From NCBI RefSeq assembly GCF_002699205.1, contig NZ_PABT01000014.1, positions 62,001-126,000 on the forward strand: DNA of 64,000 nt. Reading direction: 5' to 3'. The DNA comes from Allomuricauda sp. (lineage in GTDB: Bacteria; Bacteroidota; Bacteroidia; Flavobacteriales; Flavobacteriaceae). Shown piece by piece: positions 55,801 through 63,089 of this stretch; position 1 is the stretch's first letter, and every line of letters starts with the position of its first letter. Position numbers and translations under genes: made by a program. The notes under the pieces are model-generated. The model saw nothing but the letters and a program-made list of their open reading frames with translations. It was not told the DNA's origin and did not search any database.

Positions 55801-58800
55801 GGATTAATGGTAATGGTCATTGGATAGGTACACAAGTTGGCATCCCTAATGTACAGGGTGTGTGTCCCCGGCAATAGATATCCAATGGAACTTGCCCCGT
55901 AGTTGGATCCACCATCAAAGCTGTATTCGTAAGGATCTGTACCTCCAATGGCATTTGTGATACGTACCTCAGCACCCATTCCCGGATAACATTCGGCCAA
56001 AGCGGTCACAGCGGCAGATGCTGAAAGGGTCAAGGGCTCGGTAATGGTGTAGATTTCGGTCACTTCACAGTTGTTGGCGTCCCTAACCCGGATATTGTAA
56101 CTTCCTGCGGGTTGGTTTACAAAAGTGTTGGAGGTTTGATAGGTTGCCCCATTATCAATACTGTAAGTGTAAGGTCCTTCACCGCCTGATGCGGCAATGG
56201 TTATTTGGGCTTGAGCTTCACCACTACAAAGAATGTCTGTATTGGATATTGTGAGTGATAAAGGAGCATCTTGGACAATGGTGATATCGTAATTGGCTTC
56301 ACAATATCCAGAGGCACCATTGTTATCTCTTACATAAATATCGTAGTCTCCAGCACTTGGTGCAGAAACTGGATTTGTCGTTGAAAAGTCACTGTCGGTT
56401 GGTACAACACCATCGGCAACTATTGCATATACGTAATTTCCATCTCCACCGGCTGCAGTTATGGTTACATCCGTATCTGTTCCACAGGCTGTTATGTTTG
56501 GCGCTGATGCCGTTACACTAAGTTCTGGATCAATGGTGATGGATGCCGAATCGGTACAATCGTTTCCGTCCCTAACATCAATGGTATAGGTTCCTGGGCC
56601 GAGGCCTGTAAATACATTTGTAGCTACGAACGGACCTCCATTTAGGCTGTATTCGTAACTTCCATCTCCTCCCGAAGTAACATTGGCCGTTAAGGTCAAT
56701 CCTGTGGCATCATCATAACAAATATCATTTGGAACAATATCCAAAACCGGTGCAATGGCATCATTAATTGTGAAGGTGTCCGTAAAGACACAACCATTGG
56801 CATCGGTCACGGTAAATGTATAGTTTCCGCCTATGCTCAATTCAGCAAACAAACCATTGGTTTGCGGGGCTGGAAGGGTATATCCAACGGGACCAGCGGT
56901 AATTTCATAGGTATAACTTCCCCACCCACCTGTAGCGGCGATATCCACTGAGCCATCGGCTTCACAAGTTGGCTGTACAACGGTAACCGGTGCGGTCAAT
57001 GCTACTGGTGGAGCAGCAATGGTTACATCGGCAGTGTCCGTACAGTTGGTAAAATTATCTGTTACGGTAATGGTATAAGTTCCTTCGGCCAACCCGGTAA
57101 GGGAAATGGTTCCATTGGTTTCGGCTGTTCCCGAAAAAGTTGCAGGACCAGTGACCGAATAGTCGTAGTCGGTGTTAAAGTTGTTTACGGTATAGGTTAT
57201 TTCACCATCTGTATCACCAAAACAGGTAATGTTGCTGACCAATTGTCCAGTAACGGAAATTTCGGTCACGGGATCAATGGTAAAGCTTTCATCATAGGAA
57301 CAACCATCGTTATCGGTGACTCGGAACATATAGGTTCCCGGAGTTAAATCTGTAAAAGTGGCATCGTTGCCATTGTTATGAACACTTCCGGCAGGTGAAA
57401 TTATTTCATAAACCAAATTGGGTGTGCCGCCCGTTACCGACAGGGTCACATCTGAATAAAAAGTTGGACACTGTGGATCTGTTGCTGAAAAATCGATGTC
57501 CGTTGGAGGATCTAAAGGCTCTATGGTTACAGGGTCGGTTACATAGGTACACCCGGTGGCATCCCTTACAGTAATGGTATAAGTTCCATCGGTAAGATTG
57601 TTGAACGTTGGTGAAGCACTAAAGTTAACACCATCAATACTATATTCATAAGTTGGGGTTCCTCCGGTTACATTTTGTGCTTCGATAATACCGTCTTGCA
57701 AACAGGTGTAATCTTGGGTCAATACGGCGTCCGCGGTTACTCCAGATGTCGGGCCGCCAATAGTAAAGGTTTCAATAAAGTCACAAGACACGGATCCTTG
57801 TGTTTGTGTAATGGTCAAAGAATAATCTCCTTGTGGCAAATTGGTAAATGTACCCGATGTATTGGATGCCGTTGAGGTATCAGGATAAGTCAATGTATAG
57901 GATAGACTATATCCATTGGAATTGGTGACGTTGACCGAGAAAGAACCGTCTTCAGCCCCAAAACAAGTTTCATCAACAATGGAAGTTGTGTATTCCACCG
58001 AAGGTGAAATTGAGATAACCGCACTGTTTGAAATTGCGTAGCAATTGTTTCCATCCACTACTACAAACTCATAGGTTCCCTCTTCTCCATTGGTAAAAGT
58101 GAAGTCGTTGGTTGATTGATAAGCGCTGGGGGGAATATCGCCAATATCGGTATAAAGGTCTGTACCGTTATAGCTCCAAATAGCGTAGTAATAATCTGGA
58201 TTTGGAAATCCACCGGAACCTGTTACAGTAATTATACCATCGGTACAATCGATGTTTTTTGTGGTGATGGCGTTTACAGCGATGTCGGAAACATCGTTAA
58301 TGGTAACCTGTTCTGTGTAATCACAACCGTCGTCCGTGGTTACTGTAACATCATAAACCCCGTCGTTTAGGTTTTCAAAGGTGTAATTGTTGTCGTTGGA
58401 TGGTCCATGGGTATCCACTACGGTGCCCCCTTGGGATATTTCGTAATAGTATTGGGCCTCAACATTGAGCACGGAAATGGCTATTTCACCCAGACCGTTA
58501 CAATCAGTGTCCTTGGTAGCAACATCTACCTGAAAATCCCTTTCCAAAATACCAATGTTGTCCAATACGAAAACACAGCCATCGGTTACTCCTTGTTGTC
58601 TAATCTCCACCATATACGCACCGTTGGTGTCAATATCAAAGCTTGGGTTGGATTGGTATGGTACCACAACGGCACCAGTGGTTTGATTCACCAACTGGAA
58701 CTCATAGGTCAATGGCACATTGGTCACTGTAATGTTTCCATCCGTGTCGCAGATAATGTCACTGCTGGTATACTGTGGGTCTAGGTCGTTTTTATAAATG

Positions 58801-60995
58801 TTGAAATAGAACCTACTGAAACATCCGTCTTCATAATAGATAACCAATCTGTATTGACCCTTATCGGAAGCTAGGAAGTCATTTCCAGTATGAACCACGT
58901 TCCATGTACAACCGGTGTTTGTGTTGGCACACCCATCTACAGGCTCCCCGCAGCTTAATTCGTCCAGTTGTTCCCAATCGATTCTTACGGCATCCGGGAT
59001 GTTTATCTGTAGCAGTTCGGTATCGTTGAGCCCGCACAAGAAAATTTCGGGAAGTTCACTACCGTCGTTTGGGCATATTTCAATATCACCATCAATGGAG
59101 TTGGAAGGGTCGTTGATCAATGCGGTTATAGGATTGGACTGTACCGAACCAAACAACTCTACGGTAATTATTTCTTGAAAGTCTTTACATGGGTCGGCCA
59201 CTTGCTTGTCCACAATGTAGGTGCCAACTTCGGTGACCAACATGGTGCTGGGGTCGTTGTCGGAATCACCGTCTGTAATTACGGTATCGATTCCTATATC
59301 GATTTGATTGTTCCCATTTTCGTCAATATACCAGATGTAATTGTCAAAATTATCACCGGCATCGAGCAAGACATCTTCCCCACACAATTGGACGGTTCTA
59401 CTAAAGTTACATGCGCTAAGGTCATCCAACAAGAAGTTTGTTGCCCCGGGTGTTCCAAAACCGCATCCATCAAAATCATAGACACTGGGATCATCTGTTA
59501 TTTGGGCGGAATTTAGCTCTCCTTGATAGGTTGAGTAGGCCAGATTCTGGATTATATCGGTACAGGCATCTATAAAATCAAAGCAGTTTTCCGCTACTTG
59601 GACCCGCATACGGATAACCGCTGGCGGGTCTCCTTCTTCCACTAAATTGTCTGGAATGGTAAAGACAATTGTGCGTGTGGCAGGGTCAAAAGTATAGGTT
59701 ACCCCGGAAGGCATGGATATACTTGATTCATCCAAGGTTACATTGACGGGCAATACGTCCCTTATGGTATAATTTGTGGCATCGTCGTTACCAACGTTTT
59801 GAAACGTAAGCACATAATCCAAGTGCTGGCCCAGGTGTACGCCCTGTCCGGTTATATCGTTGCCTCCAATATCCTCTACGGTCTTGGCCAAGTTAATGGA
59901 GGGTTCAATAATTTCTACATCCAACGAGGTAAAGAAAATGTCGTATTTATCTTGTGAAGAGGATGCTCGCAGCGTGGCACCGGTTTCACTGTTTGGTATT
60001 ACGGATTGACTTGGATTTGGTATGGTAAAGAGGTCAACATCCCAACCTAATGTATTAACACTGTTTGGGTTACGATTTGTCTGAATAACCCCTTGATCCG
60101 TGATGTTACTGTTAAAAAAGTTGTTGGACGGGTTTGCAGAATTTGATAGGGTGGTAAAGGAACCATTGCTATCAGCCTTAATGGAAAGTCTATCCCCGGT
60201 GATTCTGTTGTCCCCTTCCAATGCGGCAACACCTAGCTTAGCGTTTACTGGGAAAGGCGCTGGCAAAGTAGTAAAGCCGCTAAAAGGAATGTCCACGGTC
60301 TCACCCGATTTTATTCCTGCATAACCATCAAAAGTGGTGATGTATTTTCCTGGATATGTTGGGTTCTCATAAACGATGATCAAAGACCATCCCCCCGATA
60401 CTCCCCCGGTTACGTCGTCTCCCGAACTTGCCCTGATATTGGCCACGGTATATTCACCATCCGGATTGGTCAAGCCGGTGAGTATGGATGTTACATCCTT
60501 ATAGCATGCATATGGCGCATAGCTTCCAAAATCGGAATCACCTTCACCATCAAATAAGATTTCATCTGCGGTAAGGTCTACGTAAGAAGCTCCGGGCACC
60601 TTGAATTTTATTTCATCAAAATCCGTTCGGCGATTGTTGTCCTTGTATACGGCAGACCAATAAAGTCCGGCATATCTAATCCTTGAACAATCCGAATCTG
60701 GAATTGCCAATGTTGCACTACTGGAACTGAAGGTAGAAGGATCACCATCAATATCAATATATTGCATGTTTAGGTCATCATTGTAACCCGAGTTGTTACC
60801 CGTTTTATTATAAGGGTCTTCAGGATCATTCTTTTTGTCGTCTCGGTTTACAATGTTATTGGCAATAAACGTTAGATCTCCCCTAATTTCGTTTGCGTAA
60901 CGAACGTCGAAATCGTTTTTAACTTGTGAAAATCCCGTGTAGGCACACAGGAGCAAACAAGTAGTTGTGCCCCACCTGAGTAATGATTTTTTCAT
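46821..60995 (-). CDS. Giant SprB-repeat adhesin with T9SS type B sorting domain
   Basis: This 4,724-residue cell-surface protein has a signal peptide (about 1-23, CLLLCAYTGFSQ). A DUF3344-like N-terminal domain spans about 25-360, then a DUF11 domain at about 367-475 (VLTFQNVGNDDATNYTIRDV). From about 790 there are dozens of SprB-type repeats of 70-85 residues, each with a C-x-G-x-x-D/N-G start (ITCFGDTDGEI, VTCHGGADGSI, ITCSGMEDGTI), a Y/F-rich middle, an AGTY- or LPAGTY-like turn and D-x-x-GC near the end. At about 1790-2000 a jelly-roll-like domain interrupts the array (NFGVGPNT, then IAIDDIEAYQ). The last ~90 residues (FFTPDGDGLNDIW, IYDRYGR, PTGDYWY) are the CHU_C type B signal. SprB-like proteins mediate gliding or attachment. 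Confidence 0.93.
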   Translation of the reverse strand: MKKSLLRWGTTTCLLLCAYTGFSQVKNDFDVRYANEIRGDLTFIANNIVNRDDKKNDPEDPYNKTGNNSGYNDDLNMQYIDIDGDPSTFSSSSATLAIPDSDCSRIRYAGLYWSAVYKDNNRRTDFDEIKFKVPGASYVDLTADEILFDGEGDSDFGSYAPYACYKDVTSILTGLTNPDGEYTVANIRASSGDDVTGGVSGGWSLIIVYENPTYPGKYITTFDGYAGIKSGETVDIPFSGFTTLPAPFPVNAKLGVAALEGDNRITGDRLSIKADSNGSFTTLSNSANPSNNFFNSNITDQGVIQTNRNPNSVNTLGWDVDLFTIPNPSQSVIPNSETGATLRASSSQDKYDIFFTSLDVEIIEPSINLAKTVEDIGGNDITGQGVHLGQHLDYVLTFQNVGNDDATNYTIRDVLPVNVTLDESSISMPSGVTYTFDPATRTIVFTIPDNLVEEGDPPAVIRMRVQVAENCFDFIDACTDIIQNLAYSTYQGELNSAQITDDPSVYDFDGCGFGTPGATNFLLDDLSACNFSRTVQLCGEDVLLDAGDNFDNYIWYIDENGNNQIDIGIDTVITDGDSDNDPSTMLVTEVGTYIVDKQVADPCKDFQEIITVELFGSVQSNPITALINDPSNSIDGDIEICPNDGSELPEIFLCGLNDTELLQINIPDAVRIDWEQLDELSCGEPVDGCANTNTGCTWNVVHTGNDFLASDKGQYRLVIYYEDGCFSRFYFNIYKNDLDPQYTSSDIICDTDGNITVTNVPLTYEFQLVNQTTGAVVVPYQSNPSFDIDTNGAYMVEIRQQGVTDGCVFVLDNIGILERDFQVDVATKDTDCNGLGEIAISVLNVEAQYYYEISQGGTVVDTHGPSNDNNYTFENLNDGVYDVTVTTDDGCDYTEQVTINDVSDIAVNAITTKNIDCTDGIITVTGSGGFPNPDYYYAIWSYNGTDLYTDIGDIPPSAYQSTNDFTFTNGEEGTYEFVVVDGNNCYAISNSAVISISPSVEYTTSIVDETCFGAEDGSFSVNVTNSNGYSLSYTLTYPDTSTASNTSGTFTNLPQGDYSLTITQTQGSVSCDFIETFTIGGPTSGVTADAVLTQDYTCLQDGIIEAQNVTGGTPTYEYSIDGVNFSASPTFNNLTDGTYTITVRDATGCTYVTDPVTIEPLDPPTDIDFSATDPQCPTFYSDVTLSVTGGTPNLVYEIISPAGSVHNNGNDATFTDLTPGTYMFRVTDNDGCSYDESFTIDPVTEISVTGQLVSNITCFGDTDGEITYTVNNFNTDYDYSVTGPATFSGTAETNGTISLTGLAEGTYTITVTDNFTNCTDTADVTIAAPPVALTAPVTVVQPTCEADGSVDIAATGGWGSYTYEITAGPVGYTLPAPQTNGLFAELSIGGNYTFTVTDANGCVFTDTFTINDAIAPVLDIVPNDICYDDATGLTLTANVTSGGDGSYEYSLNGGPFVATNVFTGLGPGTYTIDVRDGNDCTDSASITIDPELSVTASAPNITACGTDTDVTITAAGGDGNYVYAIVADGVVPTDSDFSTTNPVSAPSAGDYDIYVRDNNGASGYCEANYDITIVQDAPLSLTISNTDILCSGEAQAQITIAASGGEGPYTYSIDNGATYQTSNTFVNQPAGSYNIRVRDANNCEVTEIYTITEPLTLSASAAVTALAECYPGMGAEVRITNAIGGTDPYEYSFDGGSNYGASSIGYLLPGTHTLYIRDANLCTYPMTITINPEPTPPTATATVDYECDGEGTITVTPSSTDFDYTYEIDGNPNTPNTSNTFTDVTVGDHTITVNYTSNLTPSPSILLSENFGVGPNTSISEIDPAYCYEPQSGAVNSCGWAIDTHIQDGEYSVTQSIDNPYGTWQNPNDHTGVANGRFLAINVGGVAGVGGIVYQKTGVEVVPNRDITVSLYAFNLLRTGTSGGDPSIEIQLVDGGGSIIASTTTGSIPKNTGANDWHNYSVDLNPGANSNLDIVIRTNSAVINGNDIAIDDIEAYQIPEVCGDSLTLNVTVEDGHAFDGAITAYTDITCNGADDGTITFEAENFDPAIGFTYQVDSGAISAAQFASPITVSGLPAGAHTINIVDLRDPACSVVLNQSLTQPDLLDVTASITNELTCTNGGATITATATDGTPAYQYQLEDDLGNVITAFQSSNVFTGLATGDYVVRARDINLCEDTTTITIDPAEAIVFTATPTACYSGNNDGTITVNVTNGNGDYQFSLNGGAWITPTPSTGTTHTFENLTAGTYTIDVRDGYGCAGVQETVTINPALTASAFLDNDLTCLADATITITANGGSGSYSYEWSNDGGTNYYSTNFTGNVFNTDTDGTYIFRVTDTTVPTVCSVVTNSILITPAVQPVISNVIPTDILCNGESTGALDIVIDTSVGVPPYTINVFETITSTDYGTQTTGLPAGSYEVTVTDDKGCVSDPFPVVISEPNPISYTTSDVPITCDISSGITNPGSITVSSVSGGTAEYTYILTANNGIAPQTYTTTPGARDHTFTVLDFGIYQIDIVDANGCASYTTEIIASPPDDLDIDVSTATADCISGGTAIVSVDAAVGSGNYEFAILEQYGAPYVDDPVNDYIGPDTVGGDTATFTGLTPGITYTFVVHDLTTLCYYFEEAAAPINTPSAMTATLDAVNNVSCKGSADGNISFTFTGFDVGATEVAYEIFNRQSNISTGYSGVATVNAPTTVTVNNFATLPPGEYYLLLTEIGGANNGCSVNGAEFTIRESANALDLDVASPQNDNCNPNAGIITATGRYGTAPYVYQYLLDTDPAPTAATAGWTSNTTANVEAGDYMVYVMDAYGCIFQKPITVDEDPSPEISVSIIDECVDEGLFEVLVTLDNPALAMAPFQLSVNGSAYQNFTFDGSNQYVISNLSSGVGQTISVRDLNGCIDTETINIHPPLEFTVTQTVAMDCELGSAGNAVLEIEILSGSGNYEYLIDGPGSNDQVRGVVPSNPFTWNGAAVAGDYDVIVFDMGTAPPNCPQTITIEVPDKLLPEFTETHVDVTCHGGADGSITLTAVDNGTLPLTYTLSPMPVGAVLNGNTFENLPAGTYDVHAVGSNNCPFDILGIVISEPADISVPDPTVVEFGCTTGNNMNNATITVDAASITGGSGNYVIYEFINDAGSVVVQSGNNPVYTETDINGGNYTINVYDSNGCIGTTTATIAPFDSLDSATINVDAVATCIAGEDITITAVGSITDSNTHPANYEFRELPSGTFQASGSFTGLSVGIHNFEVRNTVTGCVTTVSHEVTDPEVLDLIVVNTTDITCYGDTNGAVELNLVDASSTTYASATSYTLYYDVNNTPTNLGDDNITTGSDADGSFTITGLAAGTYYIEVTDTNPPGAACEYSESFTIAGPAAAITGATVVTDITCLGNDGTIQITNVAGGWGGYSYYVGTSSPTASGDYDPDPNFTGLGAGTYEAWVIDSSGCEELVDTITLTDPVPITATLQINQANCTDLQGEIQVVGTTGGQGSNYTYQLIKDGSNVGSPQTSDIFSGLGAGSYEVLIADQWSCTTTVGPVVLTDAMTTNTTVVKPIDCDISDPGGQITVNVSGGSANLEYSTVTPVSATVITNNDGIFTNLTEPGTYTFTITDLDTSEPCTYVVTQELDDKVDPVIDDVLIDDVNCFGGSDGSLTVVLDPATVVDPVYTYELYEMSDLAHPYRFAQSSPVFDNLPAGDYQARVISSRACEDSFDVTVGEPTVLGASATAIDFACSPSNSVNEATVTVTATGGTAPYLYSFEGNSFTSDATFDVVDDGTVQTINYIVRDANGCEYPDSIDVQPLNTFTLAANQDVAISCINPETVTLTVTESIGGDTYTFELLPVGNPYGAIMASTGTTATFELTEPGSYSFRATNDTTGCYVETTYTIDPYDTIDVTATATMPAICFGDAGTLEIDVTGYIGTYNYEVFNADGTTTGITGSGNTSTNPMSITDPLLIGGNYFVRVSETGYPECIEDSNTITIVSPSSALDYTPQEMANVTCTNDQGEILIAPTGGYAPYDIVLTNTTTAQVYTMNDVASYLFTGLSAGDYTVSVTDSGGCVEDRTLTLTQPDPITADIDAAPIDLLCYGDNSASVWADNVLGGEGSYMYQLNIYDETGTTIVSTTGAQSSDTFTGLGAGIYSITVSDGWSCGMETPQVTITEPTEVMASLIQLSGMTCTSDAQIMLSAAGGTAPYFYSTDGISFTAMSGGDTHTFDVGPGTYQYYVRDANGCDAMISNQVTVDDVPELMLEIDDSAAIINCMGEASATIIASATGGLGSYSYELYSDAALTNLVDGPQTSGTFSGLMAGDYYVRVTSVDCVEVSPVITIVDPDPLVVDREEFTNITCSGMEDGTITVEVSGGTGEILYAISPNLDQFDTENTFTDLAPGIYDVIAQDVNGCFITFQFELTQPEPVVAEAINIMDEVCFESGDGSFEVQISGGTAPYSTSLNSNADDDFVQDQFLFQNLTSGTHVVFVRDAQGCDTNVIVEIEPGVNLAATVTPIYECTGNIPDNYLNIVMEDESIVPDLMYALDSTDPADMQLTADFTNIAPGNHFLTIAHANGCMTTYDFTIEGYEPLTLMLENNNINQITAIAEGGVEDYTFYFNDIDNGSDNTFYINRTDTYTVTVVDENGCEATAEIFMEFIDVEFPKFFTPDGDGLNDIWLPDNIEGFPDVLIKIYDRYGRVVEEMTRNVKGWDGNYDGKPLPTGDYWYVVQLQGEQDDREFVGHFTLYRQ

Positions 60996-61007
60996 AAGTA
61001 TGGCAGG

Positions 61008-63083
61008 TTAAATGGTTGTGTTTCTTTTTATGCGCATGATCCACATTTTGTCATCATACGAATCGTTCAGTTTGGTATAGTAAGAGGTTAATGCGTTGTT
61101 CCAGGTCTCATGTTTTTTTAAGTAAACATACCTTTGTTTGTCCTTTGGACTGATAAAGTAGCTTGCATGTAAACCTCTTGAATTCAATTCTTTAACAAAT
61201 TCTTTCGCTTTTGAAGAACTGTCAAAGACATTGGCTATTATATAATAACCCTCAGGTAGTCCATCACCGGATGCTGCGCTGATGACTACATGCTTGTTTC
61301 TTTTTCCAATGGTGTTGTTGTTCACATTTTTGGAAAGAACATTGTTGTTGTACTTTGAGTTTGATGTAATTGCTGACCCGTTGTATCCTGCAATGGGCGA
61401 ATCTCCACCGTTAACGTTCATTACCCATGCATCGCCTTGGTACTTGCCGTTCATCTTGGTACGGTAGGCCTCCAAAGCATCATTTTTGTTACTGAAGTCG
61501 CCAATGTACACATAGTTAAGCCTGTTCTTGGGGTTTTGGAAGTAATCGGCATCGATACCTTGGGCGCGAAGTTTATCCAAAAATGCGTTAAGGTTGTTGG
61601 TATCTCTGAACACATTGGCAATCAGGTAGTGACCGCTTTCTACATTGGGTACGTAATGCGATTTGAATCCAGTTCTTTTACTTTTAGTGGGTCTAAAGGT
61701 TTTATCTTTCTTTATACCCGAATTGGAGGCATAGGTTGACGTGGTGTTATCCTTGGCCTCGTTTATCTTAATTATTTTTTTGGTTGATGTGCTGTTGGTT
61801 AGACCATGATTCGCAATGGGTTGTTTTTTCCTGGATACGATATCTGCGCTATCCATATTGGCAAAGTAGACTTCTTTTGCCCTTTGTTCCAGTGCGGGAT
61901 TTTGTCCACGGGTTTCACGTTGTACCATTTTCATTACGGTCTCGAAACGTCTTTCCAAATCTTTTTTTCTAGTTGATTCAATGGAATCTTGACGCATCAG
62001 CAATTCATCCAAAATGGCATCGTTTTCAGCCAGTTTGTCTTTTAATCTTGCAATTTCGAGGTCCTTATCCGTGATGTTCAAGCTGTCTTGGGGCACATCT
62101 TCATCGTTTGAGGCCAATTCCTCACCTTCTTTTTCCAACATTACCCGGTCTTCGGTAAGGTTTGGTGTAAATGAGTATGCCAATGAGATTTCGTGGGTTG
62201 CCCCGAAGTTCTCAAAATCGTTGGTCAACCCTTTTTCTACTGTATAACCCAAGGATATGTTCTTGGTTAGGTTAAAACCAAGTCCGGCGGATGCACCGTA
62301 AAAGTCATCATAGCCTGCTTGTATCCAACCTAGTTTTGGAAGGTCCAGAATCAAGTTTCCACCCAAAGTAATATTTTCTTCACCTACTTTTCGTACTCTG
62401 GCCAAAGGCATCAAGCGAGCACTTTCCATTATTCCCGTTCCATTTTCAAACTGATGGGTATATTGTAGGTGTCCCGAATATGTTTTTTCGTTAAAATCGG
62501 TAACGGATTCGCTGGTTTTCAGGTTGTAATCGAACAGGTTTTCTGCGAAACCACCAATATCAAACTTACCAATGGAAAAGTTGAATCCAGGTTGAAAGCT
62601 TACCAAGGAACTGCTTTCCAAAGTATTTAAAAAGGGGTCTTCCTCAACGGAGTTTACCCTATCTTGATTAAAGGCACTTTGATAGTAGCTTACATTGGCA
62701 CCAAAGGTGAATGTACTGTTTTGGCTCAGACGAACGCCATAAGCATAGTTGGCATGCAGACCAAAGTTATTGAAAAGCCCTTCCCGGTTGGTGAACAAAC
62801 TGAGACCAACACCACTTCTGTCACTTACCCTACCACTATAACTCAAGAAGTAAACCTGGTTGTTATCATCAAAAGATACCGATTGGTTTCTATTAAATAG
62901 GTTGATGTACGACTTGTCTTCCCTTACCGTTGAAAAAGTTGGGTTCAACAAGAACCTATTAAACTTTAAAAGGTTTTGGGATGGTACGTTATAGGGTACA
63001 TATGCTTCTTCTTCCTGTCCTCTCATTCCGGAGAAGGCAAGTAGCAAGATAGTAAGTAGAAGTAGAGGTTTTCTGGTTTGCAT
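61008..63083 (-). CDS. PorP/SprF-family protein fused to two SPOR-like repeats
   Basis: This 691-residue protein has a signal peptide (LLLLTILLLAFSGMRGQ), then a PorP/SprF-type barrel at about 25-310 (FNRFLLNPTFSTVREDKSY, YAYGVRLSQNSTFTFGANVS). A coiled-coil linker follows at about 335-400 (DLEIARLKDKLAENDAILDE). Two SPOR-like repeats come next: near 495-580 (HYLIANVFRDTNNLNAFLDK, LNYVYIGDFSNKNDALEAYR) and near 610-690 (YYIIANVFDSSSKAKEFVKE, RYVYLKKHETWNNALTSYYT). SPOR domains often bind peptidoglycan, so the protein could tie an outer-membrane T9SS partner to the cell wall. It sits between two type B sorted proteins, twelve bases before the giant adhesin gene. Confidence 0.85.
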   Translation of the reverse strand: MQTRKPLLLLTILLLAFSGMRGQEEEAYVPYNVPSQNLLKFNRFLLNPTFSTVREDKSYINLFNRNQSVSFDDNNQVYFLSYSGRVSDRSGVGLSLFTNREGLFNNFGLHANYAYGVRLSQNSTFTFGANVSYYQSAFNQDRVNSVEEDPFLNTLESSSLVSFQPGFNFSIGKFDIGGFAENLFDYNLKTSESVTDFNEKTYSGHLQYTHQFENGTGIMESARLMPLARVRKVGEENITLGGNLILDLPKLGWIQAGYDDFYGASAGLGFNLTKNISLGYTVEKGLTNDFENFGATHEISLAYSFTPNLTEDRVMLEKEGEELASNDEDVPQDSLNITDKDLEIARLKDKLAENDAILDELLMRQDSIESTRKKDLERRFETVMKMVQRETRGQNPALEQRAKEVYFANMDSADIVSRKKQPIANHGLTNSTSTKKIIKINEAKDNTTSTYASNSGIKKDKTFRPTKSKRTGFKSHYVPNVESGHYLIANVFRDTNNLNAFLDKLRAQGIDADYFQNPKNRLNYVYIGDFSNKNDALEAYRTKMNGKYQGDAWVMNVNGGDSPIAGYNGSAITSNSKYNNNVLSKNVNNNTIGKRNKHVVISAASGDGLPEGYYIIANVFDSSSKAKEFVKELNSRGLHASYFISPKDKQRYVYLKKHETWNNALTSYYTKLNDSYDDKMWIMRIKRNTTI

Positions 63084-63089
63084 TGCTGC

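Noticed and set aside
46821-60995. Many antisense and other-frame open frames across the giant adhesin
   Set aside because: They arise from the repetitive coding sequence, have no domains, and are shadows of the 4,724-codon gene.
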